Of a stretch of DNA of 64,000 nt, positions 27,993 to 35,347 are shown piece by piece. Position 1 is the stretch's first letter, and every line of letters starts with the position of its first letter. The stretch covers positions 2,108,001-2,172,000 of the forward strand of contig NZ_CP107567.1 of NCBI RefSeq assembly GCF_025854275.1, written 5' to 3'. The position numbers were made by a program, and so were the translations under genes. Source of the DNA: Streptomyces peucetius. GTDB taxonomy: Bacteria; Actinomycetota; Actinomycetes; Streptomycetales; Streptomycetaceae. The notes under the pieces are model-generated. The model searched no databases. It saw only the letters and a program-made list of their open reading frames with translations, and was not told where the DNA came from.

Positions 27993-30173
27993 CTACTGAA
28001 TCGCCCTGCCGAAGTCGGCGCCCTCGGAGGGCAGACCGTCCTTGCCGGGCTGGTACGTGGTCACCGGCTCGGCTCCGCCGTCGAGCACGTTCGCCCACGG
28101 CAGGGCGTGGACGGCGCCGGTGGCGACGGGCCCGTAGGGCATGCCCACGTAGAGGTGGGTGCCGATGGCCGTCATGCTGCTGCCAAGGCGGTGCGAGGTG
28201 CCCGCAGGACCCGGAATGCCGGCCCGTCCGGCCTCCAGCCAGCGGTCGGTGGTACCGGGAGAACCGAGCAGGGAGAACGCCTGGATGGCTCCGGCGTCCT
28301 TGACGCTGCCGATGTCCTCGCCGGGGACGCCGACGGCCAGCACCAGGTCGGAAACGGTGCTGACGGCACCCGGCCTGCGATTCACCGCGGTGAGGCGCGA
28401 ACCGAACTGGTCTCCGGCCTCTTCACCGCCCGACACGTCCTCGCGGGCCTGCTGGATGTCCGCGAGCTGGCTGATCGCTCCTGCTGCGGTGACGCGGATG
28501 GTGACGGCACGCCCGGCGTCCTGCACGGCCTCAAGGTCCTCGCCGGGTGATCCGACGCCGACGATCGACTCGGTGGCTGCCGGTGCACCGGCGGAACGGT
28601 GGTCGACCACCGCAAGCGCGGCGCCGAACTGGTCACCGGCCTCCGCTGCTCCGTTGACGGCGGTGCTGTCCTGGCTGAAGGTCACCTGAGGAGTGGGAAT
28701 GCCGTCGGAGTTCGGCACGTGGCTCATCACATGGACGAGTCCGGAGTCGGCCGCGCTGCCGATGGCCTCGCCCGGAGCACCGATGACGAGACGCTGCGGC
28801 GAGCCCGCGAGCGAGGAGCCGAACCGGTCGCCCGCCTCGACGGCCGCGCCGACACCCGGCTTGTCCTGGTGCAGCGTGACACTCGAGGTGCCCCGCACGT
28901 AGAAGGTGCTGCCCGCGTCCTTCAGAGTGCCCAGGTCCTCGCCGGGAAGTCCGATCGCGAGGTAGGGCTCACCGGTGGCGGTGTGGCCGGCGGCCAGGGC
29001 GTGGCCCATCCGGTCGCCCGCCTCGGAGGCGGACGCCTTGATGGCGTCGGTGCCGGTGCCCTGCTCCAGGTTCAGGGAGCCCTTGCCCTTGGTGAGTCCG
29101 GCACGGTCGCCGTAGAGCACCTGCACCATGCCGGCGTCGACCTCGCCGCCGAGGTCCTCGGCCGGAATGCCCACGGCGAGATCGGTGCAGCCGTCGAGGT
29201 TGTGGTCGAAGACCGCGAGGGTCTCGCCGTACCAGTCACTGGCCTCGGAGCCGCCGGGTACGGCGTCGAGGTCCTGGGTGATCTCCGCGGTGCCCTTGCC
29301 GCCGCCGTAGACGATCCTGACCAGTCCGGCCTTGGCGTCGCCGCCGACGGTCGCGGCGGGGTCGCCGACGGCGATGTCGCGGATGCCGTCGCAGTTGAAG
29401 TCGGTCACGGGGGCCGCGGCCGCGAGTGTGTCCGCCCAGCTCTTCAGGTCGTCGGCCCGTGCGGAGAGGGCGCCGGTGCGGGTCTCGTCCGTGCCGAGGC
29501 ATCCGCCCTGCCAGGAGCGGCTGCTGACGGCGACGAGCTCGACCTTGCCGTCCTTCTCGCGGAAGGCGGGACCGCCGGTGTCGCCCATGCAGATGGCGTC
29601 GGACGCGGTCGCACCGCTGATGCCGACCGTCTCGCCGGCCACGGAGTCGACGGTGAACCGGGCGGTGTGCAGCTTGTCCGGCACCCACTCGGTGGCGGTA
29701 CGGCCGTAACCGGCGACCTTCAAGGTCTCGCCGACGGCGACCGGGGTCTGCGCGAACGCGACAGGCGCGATACCGGACGCGGGCTTCGCCAGGCGCGCCA
29801 TGACGACATCGCGCCCGGCCCGCGGCACGAGCTCCACGACGTCACTGACATGCCCGCCCGTGGCGGTCAGATCCGTACGCCCGATCGTGGCAACGGTCCG
29901 CTCGGACGGCTTCCCCGCCGCGACGGTACCGGGCTGCTGCGGATCGGCGGCGAAACAGCTCGCGGCGGTCACGATCCACTGCGGCGCGACCAGCGCACCC
30001 GAACAAGATCTCTTACCGGCACCTATGTCCACCTTCGCGGTGAACGCGTACTGCCCGTCCGGCGCCGCGTCACCCACGACCGCCTGAGCGGGCGTGGCGA
30101 ACAGGGCACCCGTGGTGAGCGCCGCGGTCATCAGCCCGACGGCGGTGGTTCTTCGTGATCGATTTCTTGGCAC
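27993..30173 (-). CDS. Secreted trypsin-fold pseudoprotease with integrin-like FG-GAP repeats
   Basis: 726-residue exported paralogue of the gene at 25688. It has a signal peptide (TTAVGLMTAALTTGALFATP) and the same protease-like region, with Ser72 and Thr199 at the catalytic His and Ser positions (TAASCF, GDTGGP) and Asp122 retained. From about residue 250 it diverges into about seven FG-GAP repeats of integrin alpha type (DFNCDGIRDIAVGDP, DHNLDGCTDLAVGIPAEDLG, YLAIGLPGEDLG, VGVGSPGEDL), predicted to form a beta-propeller. The GTG at 30173 follows AAGGA. It is 44 bp from the upstream small secreted protein gene and lies in the same direction. Confidence 0.85.
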   Translation of the reverse strand: MPRNRSRRTTAVGLMTAALTTGALFATPAQAVVGDAAPDGQYAFTAKVDIGAGKRSCSGALVAPQWIVTAASCFAADPQQPGTVAAGKPSERTVATIGRTDLTATGGHVSDVVELVPRAGRDVVMARLAKPASGIAPVAFAQTPVAVGETLKVAGYGRTATEWVPDKLHTARFTVDSVAGETVGISGATASDAICMGDTGGPAFREKDGKVELVAVSSRSWQGGCLGTDETRTGALSARADDLKSWADTLAAAAPVTDFNCDGIRDIAVGDPAATVGGDAKAGLVRIVYGGGKGTAEITQDLDAVPGGSEASDWYGETLAVFDHNLDGCTDLAVGIPAEDLGGEVDAGMVQVLYGDRAGLTKGKGSLNLEQGTGTDAIKASASEAGDRMGHALAAGHTATGEPYLAIGLPGEDLGTLKDAGSTFYVRGTSSVTLHQDKPGVGAAVEAGDRFGSSLAGSPQRLVIGAPGEAIGSAADSGLVHVMSHVPNSDGIPTPQVTFSQDSTAVNGAAEAGDQFGAALAVVDHRSAGAPAATESIVGVGSPGEDLEAVQDAGRAVTIRVTAAGAISQLADIQQAREDVSGGEEAGDQFGSRLTAVNRRPGAVSTVSDLVLAVGVPGEDIGSVKDAGAIQAFSLLGSPGTTDRWLEAGRAGIPGPAGTSHRLGSSMTAIGTHLYVGMPYGPVATGAVHALPWANVLDGGAEPVTTYQPGKDGLPSEGADFGRAIQ
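29461..30098. repeat. 638-bp near-identical block, copy B
   Basis: Second copy of 27102-27739, offset by exactly 2359 bp with no gaps and two base differences. It encodes the protease-fold region of the gene at 27993-30173. Confidence 0.92.
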
Positions 30174-30217
30174 AGTGCTTCCTTGGCTGTGTGGGGAGTC
30201 CATGGGTCTGGCCAGGA

Positions 30218-30733
30218 TCAGCCGGTGACGCGGAGCTCGACGAGCACGGTGGGGGCTCCGCCGACTCCTTCGCCGACACCCTTGAAGTCGTCCTTCGGCA
30301 CGTCCACGGTCTGGGTCTTGCCCTCCGCGGTGAGGTCGGCGCTCACCGGGCGGTCCGAGGTCTGGATCGCGAACACGTCGGGGATCTCCAGCGTCAGGTA
30401 GCCGCTCGAGCCGGTGGCGCGGAAGCAGTACATGCCGTCGGCTGTCTGCCGCGTCCACACCTGGATCTGGTTGACGGACGAGTCGCAGTCGGCGAGAAGC
30501 AGGTGGCCGTCGCCCTTGAGCAGCTTGATGCCCTTCTCGGCCAGGATCTTGTCGGCGTCGGGGTAATTGAATTCCTCGACGGCGACCGGGGGAATGTCCC
30601 CTTCGGCGGCGACCTGGGCGGTGGTGCCTTCGGCGGCAGCGGCGGAAGCCACGGCGAAAGTGGAAGCTCCGCCAACGGCCACAGCGGTTCCGACGGTGGC
30701 GGCAACGAGCCACTTACGAGCGGTCGATATCAC
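30218..30733 (-). CDS. Small secreted protein of unknown function
   Basis: 171-residue exported protein. Residues 1-35 form a long signal peptide (STARKWLVAATVGTAVAVGG, then ASAAAA). The mature part is acidic, with two cysteines (LLADCDSSVNQI and MYCFRATGSSGYL) that could form a disulfide, and beta-strand-like character. The GTG start at 30733 follows AAGGAG with 8-nt spacing; an ATG 22 codons upstream is less likely. It precedes the two pseudoprotease genes in the same orientation and may be cotranscribed with the first. Not recognised. Confidence 0.75.
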   Translation of the reverse strand: MISTARKWLVAATVGTAVAVGGASTFAVASAAAAEGTTAQVAAEGDIPPVAVEEFNYPDADKILAEKGIKLLKGDGHLLLADCDSSVNQIQVWTRQTADGMYCFRATGSSGYLTLEIPDVFAIQTSDRPVSADLTAEGKTQTVDVPKDDFKGVGEGVGGAPTVLVELRVTG

Positions 30734-30993
30734 AGAAATGACTCCTTCGTGAAAAACGCAGTCGGCACATCCACCGGACAGAACGTCATGTGACGTCACG
30801 TCAATCGGCGAAGCTGGACGGTAGTTCAGCCCTCACGAAGAGCACATGGTGATACACGCCACACCCCCCCGCGAGCCGTGCTTCAAGATCGCGCCAGACT
30901 AGCACCCGGGCCCGACAGGCATTCTGACCACATGTCACCGGTGAGAGAAGAGACATCGGCCCGGCAGAGGGTTGCATCGATTTCCGGCCAACC

Positions 30994-31022
30994 TTTCGGA
31001 ATTACTCAAAGGCATTCCGAAA
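30994..31022. promoter_or_regulatory. Candidate operator: 9-bp inverted repeat
   Basis: TTTCGGAAT (30994-31002) and ATTCCGAAA (31014-31022) form a perfect inverted repeat with an 11-nt spacer in a relatively AT-rich stretch. It could bind a dimeric regulator such as the adjacent TetR protein; no binding evidence is available. Confidence 0.4.
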
Positions 31023-31075
31023 TGCTTCCACCGCCGTCGCCGCGCCGAAATGCGGCAGTCGGCAGTCCGAGGTCC

Positions 31076-31103
31076 GCAGACGGCAGACGGCAGACGGCAG
31101 ACG
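31076..31103. repeat. Heptamer tandem repeat (gcagacg x4)
   Basis: Four perfect copies of gcagacg, flanked by degenerate gcagtcg/gcagtcc copies from about 31053 to 31117. It lies about 200 bp upstream of the TetR gene. The copy number is likely to vary between strains. Confidence 0.85.
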
Positions 31104-31308
31104 GCAGTCCGCAGTCGGCACGGGCGCGTGTTTCCGTCGCCCACCGGTGAATCCGGTCCCGGAGTCGGCGCAGGGGCGGCTCGAGCGCAGGATCACCGAG
31201 CCTTCCGCCGGCCCGCTCCCCGCTGCTGCCGGTCCCCGGGGCCCGCCGGCGGCACGCTCCTCGTGTCTCCTCGCGGAGCACGGCGAGGACGGTGGGTAGG
31301 GTGTCCGC

Positions 31309-32031
31309 ATGACGACCGGGGTGCGGCGCAGGATGGGCGTCGAAGAGCGCAGACAGCAGCTGATCGGTGTGGCGCTGGATCTGTTCAGCCACCGCTCCCC
31401 CGACGACGTCTCGATCGACGAGATCGCGGCTGCCGCGGGCATCTCCCGTCCGTTGGTCTACCACTACTTCCCCGGCAAACAGAGCCTGTACGAAGCGGCG
31501 TTGCGGCGGGCCGCCGACGAACTCGCCGCCCGCTTCCTCGAACCGCGGGAGGGCCCGCTCGGCGCGCGACTGCTGCGGGTCATGGGGCGGTTCTTCGACT
31601 TCGTCGACGAACACGGCCCGGGTTTCTCCGCGTTGATGCGGGGCGGCCCCGCGGTCGGATCGTCCACGACCACCGCGATGATCGACGGCGTGCGGCAGGC
31701 CGCGTACGACCAGATCCTGACGCACCTGGACGTCGACGACCCGTCGCCGCGCCTCGCACTGGTCGTGCGCTCCTGGGTGTCGCTCGCCGAATCGACGGCG
31801 CTGCTCTGGCTCGACGGACGCCGCATCCCGCGCGCCGAGCTGGAGTTGCAGCTGGTGCACGACTTCGCGGCGCTGGCCGCGGTGAGCGCCGCCTACGACG
31901 AGGAGATGGCCGGCCTGCTCGTCCGCATCCTCGCGGAGGAGCCGATGGACGGTCCGTTCGGCGAACTCGTGGCCCGGCTCACGCAGCTGGCGCCGGCGAT
32001 CACGAAGGTGCCCGCTCAGCGCCTCCGGTAG
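31309..32031 (+). CDS. TetR family transcriptional regulator
   Basis: 240-residue repressor-type protein. The N-terminal helix-turn-helix reads RRQQLIGVALDLFSHRSPDD, then IDEIAAAAGISRPLVYHYFP, the standard TetR recognition helix. The C-terminal ligand-binding domain is all helical and not assignable to a ligand. Its 3' end overlaps the convergent tautomerase gene by 16 bp. It may control itself and the divergent secreted-protein genes through the inverted repeat at 30994-31022; that is inference. Confidence 0.9.
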   Translation: MTTGVRRRMGVEERRQQLIGVALDLFSHRSPDDVSIDEIAAAAGISRPLVYHYFPGKQSLYEAALRRAADELAARFLEPREGPLGARLLRVMGRFFDFVDEHGPGFSALMRGGPAVGSSTTTAMIDGVRQAAYDQILTHLDVDDPSPRLALVVRSWVSLAESTALLWLDGRRIPRAELELQLVHDFAALAAVSAAYDEEMAGLLVRILAEEPMDGPFGELVARLTQLAPAITKVPAQRLR

Positions 32032-32366
32032 GACGCTTCAAGGTCCCGCACCTCGGCCGACAGGACCGGCATCGGGCCGCCGGCGGTCTCCAGATGACCG
32101 GCCAGCAGGTCGAGCACCGCCTCGGACAGCTCGGCCTTCAGCTCGGGAGCCCGGCCGGGAAGCAGCGCGATCCCGACGTGCACGACGGCGTCCTCGGCAC
32201 CGCCCGCGCCGACCACCGTGTCCTCGATCCGGCGGAACCTGGTCTTGCAGGCGTCCAGCCGGGTGTCGACCGTCCGCACGACCAGCGCGTGCAGCTCACG
32301 GGCGAAGCCGTGGCGGTCGAAGGAGGGGTCCACGGTCTGCGAGTAGTCGACGGTGATCTGCGGCAT
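32016..32366 (-). CDS. Tautomerase-superfamily protein (CHMI-like)
   Basis: 116-residue protein beginning MPQITVDYSQTVD. Once Met is removed, Pro1 is the likely general base, as in all tautomerases. The length and the pattern (RELHALVVRTVD, VVHVGIALLPGRAPELK) fit 5-carboxymethyl-2-hydroxymuconate isomerase-like proteins, which form trimers. The substrate here is unknown because no aromatic degradation genes are nearby. The start follows GGAGAG. It overlaps the TetR gene end by 16 bp and is divergent from the GNAT gene. Confidence 0.8.
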   Translation of the reverse strand: MPQITVDYSQTVDPSFDRHGFARELHALVVRTVDTRLDACKTRFRRIEDTVVGAGGAEDAVVHVGIALLPGRAPELKAELSEAVLDLLAGHLETAGGPMPVLSAEVRDLEASYRRR

Positions 32367-32424
32367 GGGAACTCTCCGGTCGTCGGGGGCGGGCACCCGG
32401 CGGAGCCCGCGCCATCATTGGCCC

Positions 32425-33003
32425 ATGATCGCCGACTCCGCCATCCGTCCCGCCACCGCCTCCGACTCCGACGTGGAGACCCTCGTCTCCCTCTACGACG
32501 GCGCCGCCCGCTGGATGCTGCGCCACCGCATCGACCAGTGGAAACCCGGCGACAAGGACGCCGCCCACTTCCGGCACCGGATGACCGAGGGCGAGGTGTG
32601 GCTGCTGCAGCTGGGCGGGCGGACGGCCGGGGCGTACGAGATGTGGTGGGACGACGTGCCGGCCTGGGGCGTGCAGCCGCCGGTCGCCGGCTACGTGCAC
32701 CGCCTCATGACCGCGCGCGGCGCGGACGCGCCGCCCGGCGCCGGCCGCGTGCTGCTCGCCCACGCCGAGCGGCGTATCGCCGCAGCCGGACGGGAACTGG
32801 CCCGGCTGGACTGCCTGAGCCGCAATCCGCGGCTGCGCGCCTACTACGAGGCCGCCGGCTACCGGGTGGTGGGCGAGGAGCCCGCCAAGGTGGCGGCGGA
32901 CGGCAGCAGTTACGGGGTGCTGCTGCTGGAGAAGCGCCTCGCTCGCAGCGCGAGCACCCCAACTCCCCCACCCATGACGCCCGGTGGGCAGCCGCCGACG
33001 TGA
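32425..33003 (+). CDS. GNAT family N-acetyltransferase
   Basis: 192-residue acetyltransferase. The GNAT fold is indicated by IRPATASDSDVETLV at the N-terminus, a central strand region with GYVHRLMTARG (motif A substitute), and the C-terminal LARLDCLSRNPRLRAYYEAA followed by GYRVVGEE, typical of family members. It transfers acetyl from acetyl-CoA to an unknown amine. An upstream in-frame ATG adds an arginine-rich tail without ribosome site. It lies 17 bp before the LacI-type gene, so the two may be cotranscribed. Confidence 0.85.
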   Translation: MIADSAIRPATASDSDVETLVSLYDGAARWMLRHRIDQWKPGDKDAAHFRHRMTEGEVWLLQLGGRTAGAYEMWWDDVPAWGVQPPVAGYVHRLMTARGADAPPGAGRVLLAHAERRIAAAGRELARLDCLSRNPRLRAYYEAAGYRVVGEEPAKVAADGSSYGVLLLEKRLARSASTPTPPPMTPGGQPPT

Positions 33004-33020
33004 CGGGTACAGTCCGGTCC

Positions 33021-34148
33021 GTGACCGCACCCGCCCGGCTGGCCGACATCGCGACCCAGGCGGGGGTCAGCGAAGCGACGGTGAGCCGGGTCCTCAACGG
33101 AAGGCCGGGCGTCGCCGCGACCACCCGCCAGTCGGTGCTCGCCGCCCTCGACGTGCTCGGCTACGAACGCCCCCTCCGGCTGCGCCGGCGCAGCGCGGGC
33201 CTGGTGGGGCTGATCACTCCCGGTCTCGACAACCCGATCTTCCCGGCCCTCGCCCAGGTCGTCGGCCAGGCCCTGACCCGGCAGGGATACACCCCGGTGC
33301 TGGTCACCCAGACACCCGGCGGGTCGACGGAGGACGAACTCACCGAGATGCTGGTCGACCGCGGCGTCTCCGGCATCATCTTCGTCTCCGGGCTGCACGC
33401 CGACACCACCGCCGGCCTGGACCGTTACGACCGGCTCCGCGCCGAGGGCGTCCCCTTCGTCCTCGTCGACGGATACGCGCCCGGTGTGTGCGCGCCGTTC
33501 ATCTCGACGGACGACCGCGGCGCGATGCGGCTCGCCGTCACCCACCTCGCCTCGCTCGGGCACACCCGGATCGGCCTCGCGCTCGGCCCGAGGCGGTTCG
33601 TGCCGGTACAGCGCAAGATCGAGGGGTTTCGGCTCGCCGTGCAGGAGCAGCTCGGCATCGCGCCGGAGGCTTCCGGCGAGTTGGTCCAGCACTCCCTCTA
33701 CACCCTCGAAGGCGGCCAGGCAGCGGCCTCCGCGCTGATGGACCGGGGGTGCACGGCCGTCGTCTGCGCCAGCGACATGATGGCTCTGGGGGCGATACGC
33801 GCCGCCCGTCGGCGGGGCCTCGAAGTGCCGGACGACGTCTCCGTCGTGGGATTCGACGATTCACCGCTGATCGCGTTCACCGACCCCCCGCTGACCACCG
33901 TCCGCAAACCGGTGCAGGCGATGGGTCAGGCGTCGGTGCGTGCGCTCCTGGAGGAGACGGGAGACAGCCACTCGGCGCCCGTACCGGACCGGCCCCGGAC
34001 TCCCGTGCACGGCGAATTCGTCTTCATGCCGGAGCTGGTGGTCCGCGGTTCGACGGCTTCGGGACCGGGACGCGGCCCCGGACGCGCCCCTGGACGTGAC
34101 CCCGGGGGCGACCCCGGACACGACCCCGCAGTCCCCTCTCCTCCGTGA
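33021..34148 (+). CDS. malR: LacI family regulator, MalR-like
   Basis: 375-residue LacI/GalR repressor. The helix-turn-helix is ARLADIATQAGVSEATVSRV, followed by the hinge LNGRPGVAATTRQSVLAALD. The periplasmic-binding-like effector domain follows (GLVGLITPGLDNPIFPALAQ). From memory, the sequence closely resembles MalR (Reg1) of S. coelicolor, the maltose operon repressor encoded near glnE. No maltose transporter genes are seen nearby here. The C-terminus has a Gly/Pro/Asp-rich tail with repeats of PGRxPG. GTG 33021 is chosen; a GTG at 33000 overlapping the GNAT stop is possible. Confidence 0.8.
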   Translation: MTAPARLADIATQAGVSEATVSRVLNGRPGVAATTRQSVLAALDVLGYERPLRLRRRSAGLVGLITPGLDNPIFPALAQVVGQALTRQGYTPVLVTQTPGGSTEDELTEMLVDRGVSGIIFVSGLHADTTAGLDRYDRLRAEGVPFVLVDGYAPGVCAPFISTDDRGAMRLAVTHLASLGHTRIGLALGPRRFVPVQRKIEGFRLAVQEQLGIAPEASGELVQHSLYTLEGGQAAASALMDRGCTAVVCASDMMALGAIRAARRRGLEVPDDVSVVGFDDSPLIAFTDPPLTTVRKPVQAMGQASVRALLEETGDSHSAPVPDRPRTPVHGEFVFMPELVVRGSTASGPGRGPGRAPGRDPGGDPGHDPAVPSPP

Positions 34149-34222
34149 GGGGGAGAGTGTGCGGTACGAACCCGACGGAGGGATGATCGGAGGGAGCCGT
34201 TCATCTGGCAAACTCCTCTCTC

Positions 34223-35128
34223 ATGGGTGAAGCGACCGTGAAGACTCTTGAAGGGCGGACGGCGACCCCGTCACCCATGGTGGAGGACGAGGCCGCGGCC
34301 TCGCCCGGCCGTCCGCGCCTCCGGACGCGACTCCCACGGACGCCCGCCCGCCCCAGCATCTGGTTCGAAGTCATGCTGATCGCGGTGAGTTACTGGACGT
34401 ACTCGCTCATCCGCAACGCCGTGCCCGAGCAGAAGAACCAGGCCCTGCGCAACGCCGACTGGATCTGGCAGGCGGAGCAGACCCTCGGCATAGCGGTGGA
34501 GGCGTCCGTCAACCACGCGGTGAACTCGGTGACATGGCTCATCGTGTCGATGAATTACTACTACGCCACCCTGCACTTCATCGTGACGATCAGTGTGCTG
34601 GTCTGGCTCTACCGTGTGCATCCGGGCCGTTACGCCGCGGCCCGGCTCGTCCTTTTCGCCACGACCGGTGTGGCTCTGGTCGGTTACTACCTGTACCCGC
34701 TCGCGCCGCCCCGGTTGATGAACGGCCAGAACTTCATCGACACGGTCCTGGTCCATGACACCTGGGGCTCGATGGCCTCCGGCGACCTCAAGAACATGTC
34801 GAACCAGTACGCGGCGATGCCGTCCATGCACATCGGCTGGTCGGTATGGTGCGGTGTGATCATCTTCGCGCTGGCGGCGGCGCCGTGGGCGAAGATCCTC
34901 GGCCTGCTGTACCCGACCCTGACGCTGGTCGTGATCGTCGCCACGGCGAACCACTTCTGGCTGGACGCGGTGGGCGGCATCGTCTGCCTGGCGTTCGGCT
35001 TCGGCGTCTCGTACGCGTGGTACCGGGCGCTGCCGCAGCAGCTTCCGCAGCTGGTGGCCGAAGTCCCCCGCGGCGGGGGGCCGGGCGGCAGCGGCCTGCG
35101 CCGCTTCCTCCCCGCGGCCCGCACCTGA
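34223..35128 (+). CDS. PAP2 superfamily membrane protein (inositolphosphotransferase-like)
   Basis: 301-residue membrane protein with about six helices. The PAP2 active-site motifs are visible as YAAMPSMHIGWSVW (PSMH motif 2) and ATANHFWLDAVGGI (motif 3 with HxxxD). The first motif of classic acid phosphatases is not clear. This is the Aur1/Ipt1-like subgroup, which acts on lipid-linked phosphates or transfers phosphoinositol head groups. The catalytic His residues should face outward. The C-terminus is Pro/Gly-rich. It lies between malR and glnE, as a similar gene does in other streptomycetes. Confidence 0.88.
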   Translation: MGEATVKTLEGRTATPSPMVEDEAAASPGRPRLRTRLPRTPARPSIWFEVMLIAVSYWTYSLIRNAVPEQKNQALRNADWIWQAEQTLGIAVEASVNHAVNSVTWLIVSMNYYYATLHFIVTISVLVWLYRVHPGRYAAARLVLFATTGVALVGYYLYPLAPPRLMNGQNFIDTVLVHDTWGSMASGDLKNMSNQYAAMPSMHIGWSVWCGVIIFALAAAPWAKILGLLYPTLTLVVIVATANHFWLDAVGGIVCLAFGFGVSYAWYRALPQQLPQLVAEVPRGGGPGGSGLRRFLPAART

Positions 35129-35171
35129 CACCACCGGGCACCTGCGGGGGCTCAGCCCCCGGACCCCCGCG

Positions 35172-35217
35172 CCTCAATCGCCGACGGGGCTGCAGTGCAG
35201 CCCGCCCGGCGATTGAG
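35172..35217. repeat. Streptomyces dispersed palindromic repeat
   Basis: An imperfect palindrome with outer arms cctcaatcgccg (35172-35183) and cggcgattgagg (35206-35217) and inner arms gctgca/tgcagc. Sequences of this form are very common between genes in Streptomyces genomes. It lies between convergent PAP2 and glnE genes and could also stop transcription. A second G/C element related to the one at 2060-2102 follows at about 35246-35285, and a 7-bp hairpin (accgcgc-gaa-gcgcggt) sits at 35221-35237. Confidence 0.75.
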
Positions 35218-35347
35218 GGCACCGCGCGAAGCGCGGTACGGGTCCTGGGGGTCCCCCCACGCCGCCAGGCGTAGGGGAAGAGCCCGGTTTCGGGAAGGGG
35301 CGGGTAGGGGACAAGGCCCCGCGCAGCGGCCCCGCCCAGCCCGCCGA

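Larger units (their letters stand above)
30734..31308. other. 575-bp divergent intergenic region
   Basis: No gene is supported. The region is less GC-rich near 30800-31030. It holds a 9-bp inverted repeat (30994-31022) and a heptamer tandem repeat (31076-31103), described separately. Promoters for the secreted-protein operon and the TetR gene must lie here. Confidence 0.6.

Noticed and set aside
31041..31120. Possible CRISPR array from repeated gcagacg units
   Set aside because: Units are 7 bp and contiguous with no spacers, so it is a simple tandem repeat.
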